Shown piece by piece: positions 32,775-38,850 of a DNA stretch of 57,627 bases (position 1 is its first letter; every line of letters begins with the position of its first letter). Both the position numbers and the translations under genes were made by a program. Below the pieces are notes generated by a model. It had not been told where the DNA came from. It saw only the letters and a program-made list of their open reading frames with translations, and searched no databases. The DNA is from a virus, in the IMG/VR virus record IMGVR_UViG_3300037847_000264, positions 1 through 57,627 of that record; one strand, written 5' to 3'.

Positions 32775-33026
32775 ATGTCCAAATCAAGACTGTTTGCTTC
32801 AGACAAAGTAATAGAGGAATTTTACAAAGCTCTTGCTGACAAAAACGAAGCAAAGCTACGTAGAGTACACATACCACGTTCAGATGTATTCTACATACGA
32901 GAAAAAATTTACCAAGACACAGGCATTAGGTATTCTCTTGATAGAGTAGAAAGAGCTATGTACCTTGAGGGACATCTTAATAGGTACGATGTACTAGATC
33001 CTGACAAAAAGAGAGATTGGGAATAA
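32775..33026 (+). CDS. Small conserved phage protein, 83 aa
   Basis: The first gene of the right-hand plus-strand block. The product (MSKSRLFASDKVIEEFYKAL ... YQDTGIRYSLDRVERAMYLE) is a basic helical protein. The RYSLDRVERAMYLEGHL end looks like a winged-helix or HTH recognition region and is familiar from marine phages, but unnamed. AAGG is only 1 base from the ATG, which is poor spacing. Its stop overlaps the next ATG (TAATG). Confidence 0.65.
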   Translation: MSKSRLFASDKVIEEFYKALADKNEAKLRRVHIPRSDVFYIREKIYQDTGIRYSLDRVERAMYLEGHLNRYDVLDPDKKRDWE

Positions 33027-33328
33027 TGGTAGAAGAGTACGACTTAGATAAAAACGGAAAGTTAGACGCAGAAGAGCGTGAGATCTATCTTGAAGATAGA
33101 CGTAGAAAGATGGAAGACGAAGATGCCAAGCGTGATGCCCAGCGCAACATGACTTGGTTTGCTCTTTCAGGAATGGTACTCTATCCAATGGGTATCTTTC
33201 TTTGTACATTACTTAACATGGATACAGCAGCAATGTTGATAGCAGACATAGCTAACATCTATGTGGTATCTGTATCAGCACTCGTTGGTGCATACTTTGG
33301 ATTCAATGCAATAGGAAATAAAAAATGA
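33026..33328 (+). CDS. EF-hand plus two-span membrane protein (holin-like)
   Basis: A 100-residue protein; ATG 33026 overlaps the upstream TAA. Residues 6-17, DLDKNGKLDAEE, fit a calcium-binding EF-hand loop (Asp-X-Asp-X-Asn-Gly-X-Leu-Asp-X-X-Glu pattern). A very charged helix follows (DRRRKMEDEDAKRDAQR). Two hydrophobic segments (about 45-65 and 70-92) make it an integral membrane protein. It directly precedes a GTA-type holin and an endolysin, so it is probably a lysis accessory or second holin, perhaps sensing divalent cations. Confidence 0.7.
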   Translation: MVEEYDLDKNGKLDAEEREIYLEDRRRKMEDEDAKRDAQRNMTWFALSGMVLYPMGIFLCTLLNMDTAAMLIADIANIYVVSVSALVGAYFGFNAIGNKK

Positions 33329-33711
33329 TACAAGGTTTGATTGGACCTATAGCAAATTTAGCAGGGACATGGTTAAATGGAAAAGTTGAAACAAAAGCTG
33401 CAGAGACTAAAGCAAAAGTTGCCAAAGCTGAAGCTGAAGCGCAGATTATGCTGTCTCGTGCAACCAGTGAGGCAGATTGGGAAAAGATTATGGCACAAGG
33501 TAGCCAAGCTTCGTGGAAAGACGAATGGCTAACTATCCTATTTTCAATTCCATTAATACTAGCCTTTCTACCTTTTGAATGGGCAGACGCAGCTGTAGCT
33601 AATGGCTTTGCTGCTTTGGAGACTATGCCTCAGTGGTATAGCTATACACTTGGAGTAATCGTAGCGGCCAGCTTTGGTGTAAGGTCAGCTACTAAGTTTT
33701 TTGGGAAATAG
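33325..33711 (+). CDS. Holin of the gene-transfer-agent 3-TM type
   Basis: A 128-residue protein. The Lys/Ala/Glu-rich amphipathic head (residues 20-55, KVETKAAETKAKVAKAEAEA) is followed by SQASWKDEWLTILFSIPLIL and a second hydrophobic helix (YSYTLGVIVAASFGVRSATK). The SWKDEW entry and ASFGVR exit motifs are those I associate with the GTA_holin_3TM family, common in alphaproteobacteria and their phages. It would open the inner membrane to let the neighbouring endolysin reach the wall. Confidence 0.75.
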   Translation: MIQGLIGPIANLAGTWLNGKVETKAAETKAKVAKAEAEAQIMLSRATSEADWEKIMAQGSQASWKDEWLTILFSIPLILAFLPFEWADAAVANGFAALETMPQWYSYTLGVIVAASFGVRSATKFFGK

Positions 33712-33713
33712 AC

Positions 33714-34169
33714 ATGGCATTTAAATTAAGCAGACGTAGCCTTGATAGGCTAGAGGGTGTTGACGATAGAATGGTAGCAGTTGTTAAACATGCTATCACA
33801 GCTACTAACACCGACTTCGGGGTTATCCAAGGTATGAGAACTCTGGAACAACAAAAAGAATTAGTTGCAAAAGGCGCAAGCCAAACCATGAAGAGTAAGC
33901 ATTTAGAGGGACTAGCAGTAGATCTTATGGCTTATATCAATGGTCGTGGCTCTTGGGAGTTAAACCTATATGATGACTTAGCAGATGCTATGAAAGAAGG
34001 TGCAAACTTTGTAGGTTGTAAGGTTCGTTGGGGAGCAGCTTGGCACATAGACAATATCGGTGAGTACGAAGGTTCTATGGAAGAAGCTATGAATGAATAT
34101 ATTGATCTACGTAGATCTCAAGGACGTAGACCTTTTATTGATGGGCCACATTTTGAGTTGATGGTGTAG
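33714..34169 (+). CDS. M15 peptidase endolysin (D-Ala / L-Ala-D-Glu type)
   Basis: A 151-residue, single-domain protein. Zinc ligands fit His63 and Asp70 (SKHLEGLAVD) and His146 in the terminal GPHFELMV. RRSLDRLEGVDDRM and GMRTLEQQKELVAKGAS are typical of the M15C endopeptidase family. It cuts the peptide part of peptidoglycan. There is no signal sequence, so it depends on the holin three bases upstream. Confidence 0.85.
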   Translation: MAFKLSRRSLDRLEGVDDRMVAVVKHAITATNTDFGVIQGMRTLEQQKELVAKGASQTMKSKHLEGLAVDLMAYINGRGSWELNLYDDLADAMKEGANFVGCKVRWGAAWHIDNIGEYEGSMEEAMNEYIDLRRSQGRRPFIDGPHFELMV

Positions 34170-34171
34170 GT

Positions 34172-34456
34172 ATGGCAACAACTAAAGATGTAGAAAATTT
34201 AAGTAACGGTAGAAAAAAATATCGTGGTGAAATCTATCCAGGATATAACAAACCAAAGAAAACACCTGGCGGAGCTAAGAAATCTGCAGTGTTAGCAAAG
34301 AAAGGCGACCAAGTAAAGGTTGTTCGTTTTGGTGATCCCAACATGTCTATTAAAAAGGATCAGCCAGCTAGACGTAAAAGTTTTAGGGCTAGACATAATT
34401 GCGATACAGCAACTGACAAATTTACTGCAAGGTATTGGTCGTGTAAGGCTTGGTAA
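34172..34456 (+). CDS. Small basic conserved phage protein, 94 aa
   Basis: A Lys/Arg-rich protein (NGRKKYRGEIYPGYNKPKKT ... ARRKSFRARHNCDTATDKFT) ending ARYWSCKAW. The VVRFGDPNMSIKK ... RRKSFRARHNC ... YWSCKAW pattern is well conserved in marine phages; I associate it with DUF6321. The paired Cys and strong basic charge suggest nucleic-acid or capsid contact. It is the first of a run of very basic small genes. Its stop overlaps the next ATG. Confidence 0.7.
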   Translation: MATTKDVENLSNGRKKYRGEIYPGYNKPKKTPGGAKKSAVLAKKGDQVKVVRFGDPNMSIKKDQPARRKSFRARHNCDTATDKFTARYWSCKAW

Positions 34457-34644
34457 TGTGGCTTGCTATGGTATTAGCTTGCAGTACACCATACGCTCAG
34501 TCGTGCATAGTATTTGCAAAGAATGAAGAATTATTTATGACAGAAGAACTGTGTAAAGAAGAAACAGATAGAGTTACGCTTATGATGCAATCTCAAGGAA
34601 CATTTGCTAGACCTGCCTGTTTTAAAATCGGAACAAACTTATAG
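34456..34644 (+). CDS. Small exported Cys-rich protein or lipoprotein, 62 aa
   Basis: ATG 34456 overlaps the upstream stop. The N-terminal MWLAMVLACSTPYAQSC is a short signal region: either cleaved after Ala-Gln-Ala-type residues or lipidated at Cys9 (VLAC). Three further Cys follow in the mature part (TEELCKEETDRV, RPACFKIG), so disulphides are likely in the periplasm. Next to holin and endolysin it could be an outer-membrane spanin-like lipoprotein, but there is no proline-rich region to support it. Confidence 0.55.
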   Translation: MWLAMVLACSTPYAQSCIVFAKNEELFMTEELCKEETDRVTLMMQSQGTFARPACFKIGTNL

Positions 34645-34653
34645 GAGTATAAA

Positions 34654-35004
34654 ATGAAAAAATTATTACTGGCATCTGCATTTGCAGTTGCAGCTACATC
34701 GGTATCGGCTATTGATCTAGGTTATGGATTATCTGTTGGTGCTGAAACAGATATGAGTTATACAACAGGAACAGAAACATGGGAACTGGATGTTACCCCT
34801 AAACTAAGTATGGGTGCATACGGAGTTTCTTTTTCTGCTGAAACAACTGTAGATGTGTTAGACATTAACAATGGTGACATCTTTACAGGAGTAGACTGGA
34901 AAGCTGAATACGCTTGGAAAGGTCTAACAACATACACGGAAGTATCATCAGATGCTGACTTTGAATTTGGTGATATCACAATGGGTGCTAAGTTTAAATT
35001 TTAA
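34654..35004 (+). CDS. Small outer-membrane beta-barrel-like protein with signal peptide
   Basis: A 116-residue protein. MKKLLLASAFAVAATSVSA is a classical signal peptide with predicted cut after Ala19. The mature part alternates polar and hydrophobic residues in several strands (LGYGLSVGAETDMSY, LSMGAYGVSFSAE, AEYAWKGLTTYTEV) and ends ITMGAKFKF, with the terminal aromatic residue typical of proteins delivered to the outer membrane by BamA. About eight strands would fit. It could block superinfection or help lysis. It is unusual for a phage to encode one. Confidence 0.65.
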   Translation: MKKLLLASAFAVAATSVSAIDLGYGLSVGAETDMSYTTGTETWELDVTPKLSMGAYGVSFSAETTVDVLDINNGDIFTGVDWKAEYAWKGLTTYTEVSSDADFEFGDITMGAKFKF

Positions 35005-35016
35005 TCGGTGAGTAAA

Positions 35017-35226
35017 ATGACAGAAGAACAACTAGAAAAAGAAATCCAAGAAAAGCAACAGCAACTTCATGAACTTCGTTATGGAGAGATTGATAAAGCT
35101 TATGCTGAGTTTCAAGATGCACGAAAGGTTGCATTAGAAAAATATGAAGCTTGGAGAGAAGCTTGTCAAAAGCATGGCTCTTCTCCTAATAGTATTATGT
35201 ATTACTTCAACACTTGGAAATTCTGA
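35017..35226 (+). CDS. Small helical coiled-coil protein, 69 aa
   Basis: I take ATG 35017, preceded by GGTGAG about 6 bases away, over the GTG at 35008. The product is one long charged helix (EEQLEKEIQEKQQQLHELRY ... ARKVALEKYEAWREACQKHG) with a single Cys. It resembles small coiled-coil phage proteins of unknown role. Its stop overlaps the next ATG. Confidence 0.58.
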   Translation: MTEEQLEKEIQEKQQQLHELRYGEIDKAYAEFQDARKVALEKYEAWREACQKHGSSPNSIMYYFNTWKF

Positions 35227-35405
35227 TGCCTAAGAAAAAGAGTACAGTAAATGCTGCTGGTAACTACACTAAACCAACCATGCGTAAAAACTTGGTCGCA
35301 AAGATCAAGGCAGGTTCAAAAGGTGGCAAGCCTGGACAATGGTCAGCGAGAAAAGCGCAGATGGTTGCCAAACAATACAAAGCAAAAGGGGGAGGCTACA
35401 GGTAA
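35226..35405 (+). CDS. Small very basic protein, 59 aa
   Basis: ATG 35226 overlaps the upstream TGA. The product (MPKKKSTVNAAGNYTKPTMR ... KGGKPGQWSARKAQMVAKQY) is strongly basic, without acidic clusters, and ends KAKGGGYR. Widespread in marine phages in this position; the KGGKPGQWSARKAQM core looks conserved. A DNA-condensing or head-associated role is plausible from charge. Its stop overlaps the next ATG. Confidence 0.65.
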   Translation: MPKKKSTVNAAGNYTKPTMRKNLVAKIKAGSKGGKPGQWSARKAQMVAKQYKAKGGGYR

Positions 35406-35698
35406 TGAAGGCTCCCCAAAAGTCTCTGAAAAAGTGGACAAAGCAAAAGTGGCGAACCAAAAGTGGGAAGCCTAGTTCTAAAACTGGTGAACGTTATTTA
35501 CCTACTGCGGCTATTAAGTCTCTTAGCAGCGCTGAGTATGCCGCTACAACCAGAGCTAAACGAAAAGGCACGAAGGCAGGTAAGCAGCATGTGGCTCAAC
35601 CTAAGAAAGTCGCAGAAAAAACTAAACGATTTAGAGCCGCCAAAGGTGGAGTTGTAGGCAATGGCAAAACGACCAGATCCAAAAGTAGGAACAGGTAA
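35405..35698 (+). CDS. Basic conserved protein (DUF5872-like), 97 aa
   Basis: ATG 35405 overlaps the upstream TAA. KSLKKWTKQKWRTKSGKPSS, GERYLPTAAIKSLSSAEYAA and TTRAKRKGTKAGKQHVAQPK form a pattern found in many environmental phages that I associate with DUF5872. It is highly basic, so nucleic-acid binding is likely. It overlaps the next gene by 38 bases. Confidence 0.68.
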   Translation: MKAPQKSLKKWTKQKWRTKSGKPSSKTGERYLPTAAIKSLSSAEYAATTRAKRKGTKAGKQHVAQPKKVAEKTKRFRAAKGGVVGNGKTTRSKSRNR

Positions 35699-35960
35699 AA
35701 AACCTAAAGGTTCTGGACGTAGGTTATATACAGACGAGAACCCAAAAGATACAGTATCTATAAAGTTTGCTACTATAGCTGATGCAAAAGCTACTATAGC
35801 AAAAGTAAAAAGAATTAAAAAATCCTACGCAAGAAAGATTCAAATCTTGACAGTGGCGGAGCAACGTGCTAAGGTTATGGGAAAAACCGCAATAGCTAAA
35901 CTATTTAAAGAAGCTAAAGCACAGTTGCGAAGGAAACATAATGCCGTATCTAACAAGTAG
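35661..35960 (+). CDS. Basic conserved phage protein, 99 aa
   Basis: It starts MAKRPDPKVGTGKKPKGSGR, continues LYTDENPKDTVSIKFATIAD and has a helical, basic C-terminal half (TIAKVKRIKKSYARKIQILT ... EQRAKVMGKTAIAKLFKEAK). The GTGKKPKGSGRRLYTDENP segment is strongly conserved in marine phages I know. Function unknown. It overlaps both neighbouring genes (38 and 20 bases). Confidence 0.68.
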   Translation: MAKRPDPKVGTGKKPKGSGRRLYTDENPKDTVSIKFATIADAKATIAKVKRIKKSYARKIQILTVAEQRAKVMGKTAIAKLFKEAKAQLRRKHNAVSNK

Positions 35961-36621
35961 TATCCCTCACTTTAAAGCTTGGGTAAGAAGAGAATACACT
36001 AAAAACTTAGAAGAGTATCATGGAGAGTTCTTACATTGTATGGTCATTGGCGTCACTACTATGCCAAACAGGACTCTCAGCTTTCAAGTTATTTTTACAG
36101 GCTGCGAGTCTGACTTTGATGATGGTCCCAATATACATGGCGGTGCGATGTGGGCTAGATTACCTCTTGTAGCTCTTGTGGCAGACACCCCCCTAGAAGA
36201 TTGGCCAGAAGAGTTACCACCGTATCTAGCACAACCTTGGGATTGTATGTCGCACTATCACAGTGTATACAAGTTAGAACGTGCAAGCCCAGCGCCTTGG
36301 ATAGCAAAGATAGATGGAGAGTTTTATCCAGCTAAATATTATTTTACAGTAGACTACACAGATAGTGAAGTTGCTGACGATCCAGCACAACATAAACAAT
36401 CTCACGTATTAGAGTTGTTAGATGCTGGACAGTATACTGGTAACATTGTTGCGTTACCCAATAATAGAGTGAGAGTAACTCACCCAGCTTGGTTTGAAAC
36501 AGGAGAAGGCGCTCCAGACTTTAAACCAAATCAACATGTATACAACTCGAAAGAAAACGTAGACTATGTTTGGGATACGCAACGAGTTTTTAACAATTTA
36601 TATAGTGAGGAAGAATCATGA
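35941..36621 (+). CDS. Conserved protein of unknown function, 226 aa
   Basis: Unlike its basic neighbours this one is acidic: PYLTSSIPHFKAWVRREYTK, EFLHCMVIGVTTMPNRTLSF, GPNIHGGAMWARLPLVALVA, then a Trp/Pro-rich middle and WDTQRVFNNLYSEEES at the end. A beta-rich protein seen in marine podo- and myoviruses; I suspect a structural role. It overlaps both neighbours by a few bases. Confidence 0.62.
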   Translation: MPYLTSSIPHFKAWVRREYTKNLEEYHGEFLHCMVIGVTTMPNRTLSFQVIFTGCESDFDDGPNIHGGAMWARLPLVALVADTPLEDWPEELPPYLAQPWDCMSHYHSVYKLERASPAPWIAKIDGEFYPAKYYFTVDYTDSEVADDPAQHKQSHVLELLDAGQYTGNIVALPNNRVRVTHPAWFETGEGAPDFKPNQHVYNSKENVDYVWDTQRVFNNLYSEEES

Positions 36622-36959
36622 TGATGAAGAAAAAAGGTTACGCTAAGGGCGGCATGAAGAAAAAAGGAATGGCTAAAGGTGGAGCCATGATGAAAAAGAA
36701 AGGCTACGCAAAAGGTGGTTTGAAACCAGCACCAAACAAAGGTGCAGCATCACTACCTAAAAAAGTTCGCAACCAAATGGGTTTTATGAATAAAGGTGGA
36801 ATGGCTAAGAAAAAAGGTTACGCTAAAGGTGGTGCTATGATGAAGAAGAAAGCATACGCTAAAGGTGGTAAAGTAGCTATGTACAATCAAGGTGGCATGG
36901 TTAAGTCTACTGGCACAATGAATACTGGTATTAAGACTGCTAAAAACACATACAAGTAG
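36618..36959 (+). CDS. Lys/Gly/Met repeat protein, 113 aa
   Basis: Built almost entirely of repeats of the form (M)MKKKGYAKGG: at least five KKKGYAKGG or KKKGMAKGG units, with a short non-repeat centre (PAPNKGAASLPKKVRNQM). It is extremely basic and probably disordered, suited to neutralising DNA in the capsid or on its way to packaging. The underlying DNA repeats are imperfect, so the repeat is kept at protein level. Confidence 0.68.
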   Translation: MMMKKKGYAKGGMKKKGMAKGGAMMKKKGYAKGGLKPAPNKGAASLPKKVRNQMGFMNKGGMAKKKGYAKGGAMMKKKAYAKGGKVAMYNQGGMVKSTGTMNTGIKTAKNTYK

Positions 36960-36967
36960 GAAACGAT

Positions 36968-37480
36968 ATGGCTGTATCATTAAAAACATATTTAAATAAA
37001 AAACTAAAAGAAAAAGGCTTAACTGTTAAAGAAGCTAAAAAGAATGCTGGTAAATATAAGAGTATTGCTGCAGCCAAAAAAGCTGGGTCATTATATTACA
37101 CTAATAAAGAAGGTAAAGTAATGGCAGCTGTCTATGCAGAAGATCTAAAGAAAGCGTCTGTAAGACCTAAAGTTAGACCGAAAAAAGTTCCTGACAAAGC
37201 TCAAGGTCCAACTAAAGGAAGTGTAATGACACTTGATGAACAGATGGAAGTGATGGATGCTAATAGAACAACAAGACTTAGCAAACAACTACCTATGAGT
37301 ACTGCAGGAATTAGAAAGATGGTTCTTAGATCTTTGATGGAAGTTCCAGAAAATCAAAGTCAATCTTCTAGATTTAATGCTTGGTTTAAACAAAATCAAG
37401 CTAAGTATAAAAAAGAAGATGGTAGCTACAACTTATCTAAAGCTGTAAAAGATTTTTCTCTACTAACTAAAAGACGGTAA
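36968..37480 (+). CDS. Basic protein, 170 aa, function unknown
   Basis: The N-terminal region (LKTYLNKKLKEKGLTVKEAK) and YYTNKEGKVMAAVYAEDLKK look like a small LysM- or HTH-like head. A basic linker (RPKVRPKKVPDKAQGPTKGS) and a C-terminal helical part (RKMVLRSLMEVPENQSQSSR) follow. It is the last of the basic-protein run. A DNA-handling or virion role is inferred from charge and position only. Confidence 0.6.
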   Translation: MAVSLKTYLNKKLKEKGLTVKEAKKNAGKYKSIAAAKKAGSLYYTNKEGKVMAAVYAEDLKKASVRPKVRPKKVPDKAQGPTKGSVMTLDEQMEVMDANRTTRLSKQLPMSTAGIRKMVLRSLMEVPENQSQSSRFNAWFKQNQAKYKKEDGSYNLSKAVKDFSLLTKRR

Positions 37481-37485
37481 CATAT

Positions 37486-37851
37486 ATGGCAAACCCTGCT
37501 ACAGCTAAATACTTTACAAAAGCAAAGAACCTTTCAGCAACATCAGGTGGTGCAAGTGGTGATGTAGTGTATACATGTCCAAACAATCATGTGGCACTTA
37601 TTACTTTTTTGCATGTATCGAATGGAGCTACAAGTGCAAAGAAGTATAGCATACAGTGGTATGAACTTGCTACAACTACCTACCACAGTGTTGTAGACGA
37701 AGTAAGTTTAGCAGCAAGTACAAATGAAAATGTACTACAAGGTGGTGCATATCTTGCATTAGCTGCAGGTGATAAGATTATAGGATTTGAAGAAAGTAGT
37801 TCTGACTTCCACGTAACTCTGTCAGGTGCTGAGTATTACCAGCCGACATAA
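37486..37851 (+). CDS. Beta-rich decoration-like protein, 121 aa
   Basis: The product (GDVVYTCPNNHVALITFLHV ... KKYSIQWYELATTTYHSV) is all-beta in appearance, with ASTNENVLQGGAYLALAAGD and a short tail. It has the same general plan as the small tail-region protein at 57293 (central I(I/T)xxxxxN segment and a late GGAYLxxxxGDK/ DGKI turn), so both may be small virion decoration proteins. The assignment is by appearance and late-gene context. Confidence 0.58.
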   Translation: MANPATAKYFTKAKNLSATSGGASGDVVYTCPNNHVALITFLHVSNGATSAKKYSIQWYELATTTYHSVVDEVSLAASTNENVLQGGAYLALAAGDKIIGFEESSSDFHVTLSGAEYYQPT

Positions 37852-37856
37852 CGGGG

Positions 37857-37885
37857 TTGCAATATTATCTATAGTATGTTATAAC
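37857..37885 (+). promoter_or_regulatory. Promoter TTGCAA-N17-TATAAC (TATAACTA -10) for the DUF1127-like gene
   Basis: TTGCAA (37857-37862), a 17-base spacer and TATAAC (37880-37885), extended to TATAACTA as at 48580 and 32764. Transcription would start near 37892, six bases before a hairpin that covers the next ribosome site. Confidence 0.68.
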
Positions 37886-37897
37886 TATATGTGTAAA

Positions 37898-37927
37898 ACT
37901 ACTCCTGCACAAATAAAAAGGAGTAGT
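37898..37927 (+). promoter_or_regulatory. 5'-UTR hairpin that hides the ribosome binding site of the DUF1127-like gene
   Basis: ACTACTCCT (37898-37906) is the perfect complement of AGGAGTAGT (37919-37927), with a 12-base A-rich loop. The AGGAG ribosome site (37919-37923) lies wholly in the 3' arm, 7 bases before the ATG. Translation would need the stem to open, for example by heat, an RNA or protein partner, or an upstream ribosome. Confidence 0.72.
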
Positions 37928-37930
37928 GCA

Positions 37931-38092
37931 ATGAAAAAATGGTTAAAAGCTTTAGGTAAAGCTATTCAAGAAAATCAACAAAAACGTGCAGATTATAGAA
38001 TACTGCAGATGTTAAGTGACAAAGATCTGAATGACCTTGGTATAGGAAGGTCACAAATAAAAGAAGTAATTTATGGCGAGAAACCTCACTGA
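37931..38092 (+). CDS. DUF1127-like small protein, 53 aa
   Basis: ATG 37931 has AGGAG 7 bases upstream, inside a hairpin. MKKWLKALGKAIQENQQKRA leads to the DUF1127-type core RILQMLSDKDLNDLGIGRSQ followed by IKEVIYGEK. DUF1127 proteins are short Arg-rich proteins of alpha- and gammaproteobacteria linked to RNA turnover and stress or phosphate/nutrient responses. A phage copy may alter host RNA metabolism. It has its own promoter and overlaps the small terminase gene by 20 bases. Confidence 0.7.
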   Translation: MKKWLKALGKAIQENQQKRADYRILQMLSDKDLNDLGIGRSQIKEVIYGEKPH

Positions 38093-38438
38093 AAAACAAC
38101 AAGCATTTATAGATGCATTGTTTAATGAAGCTGAAGGCAACCCTGTTATGGCATTGAAAATGGCAGGGTATGCCGAAGGCACATCTACAACTACGGTTAT
38201 GGCTCCTCTTAAAGAAGAGATAGCTGAACGTACCCGTGATTTTATAGCAACTCGTGGACCTCAAGCTGTTTGGTCTATGATGCAGGTTATGAGATCCCCC
38301 ACCGACTTGGGCAATAAAGAGAAGATGGCAGCAGCTAAAGACTTTCTTGATAGAGCTGGCTTTGTAAAAACAGAAAAAGTCGAAGTTAAATCAGAAAGTC
38401 CTTTGTTTATCCTGCCTCCAAAAGCAGATGAAAACTAA
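38073..38438 (+). CDS. Terminase small subunit (probable)
   Basis: A 121-residue protein. LTEKQQAFIDALFNEAEGNP, then ALKMAGYAEGTSTTTVMAPL, fit the HTH N-terminal region of small terminases, which recognise the packaging site. The helical middle and C-terminal tail (ESPLFILPPKADEN) could contact the large subunit. It lies just before another small HTH gene and the large terminase. The order supports the call. Confidence 0.75.
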   Translation: MARNLTEKQQAFIDALFNEAEGNPVMALKMAGYAEGTSTTTVMAPLKEEIAERTRDFIATRGPQAVWSMMQVMRSPTDLGNKEKMAAAKDFLDRAGFVKTEKVEVKSESPLFILPPKADEN

Positions 38439-38850
38439 GACTTGGAAATTACCTAAGCCTGAAAAAGTAGACGGTGAATGGAAATGGGAACCAATAGTTA
38501 GAGTTGGAAGATTTATACCATTTGGGTATAGACAAGACTCAGATGATTGTGATATACTACAACCAATTCCAGAAGAGCTAGAGCTTTTTGAACAGGCTAA
38601 AAAACATTTAAAACAGTATAGCTACAGAGAAGTAGCTGCTTGGTTAAGTGAAACTTCTGGTAGATACCTTTCACATGTAGGTCTATATAAGAGAGTTAAA
38701 CTTGAACACAAGCGTAAGAAAGAGGCTTCAGTCCAACGTTTCTATGCCGAAAGGTACAAAGAGGCAGCAGAAAAAGCGGAAAAGCTTGAAGCCCAAAGAC
38801 TCGGTGCAAGAACCAGAGTTGACTCCAGTCACTCCGAAGTACACGCCTAG
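38428..38850 (+). CDS. Packaging-region HTH protein, 140 aa
   Basis: The product (MKTKTWKLPKPEKVDGEWKW ...) contains a probable HTH segment (YSYREVAAWLSETSGRYLSH) followed by a long basic helix (KRKKEASVQRFYAERYKEAA). It overlaps the small terminase gene by 11 bases and runs over 100 bases into the start of the large terminase gene. A second packaging-site binder or terminase accessory is likely. I do not know a family name. Confidence 0.6.
   Translation: MKTKTWKLPKPEKVDGEWKWEPIVRVGRFIPFGYRQDSDDCDILQPIPEELELFEQAKKHLKQYSYREVAAWLSETSGRYLSHVGLYKRVKLEHKRKKEASVQRFYAERYKEAAEKAEKLEAQRLGARTRVDSSHSEVHA

Noticed and set aside
38702-38743. Upstream TTG start for the large terminase
   Set aside because: TTG is rare and has no clear ribosome site; ATG 38744 is preferred, though the true start remains uncertain.
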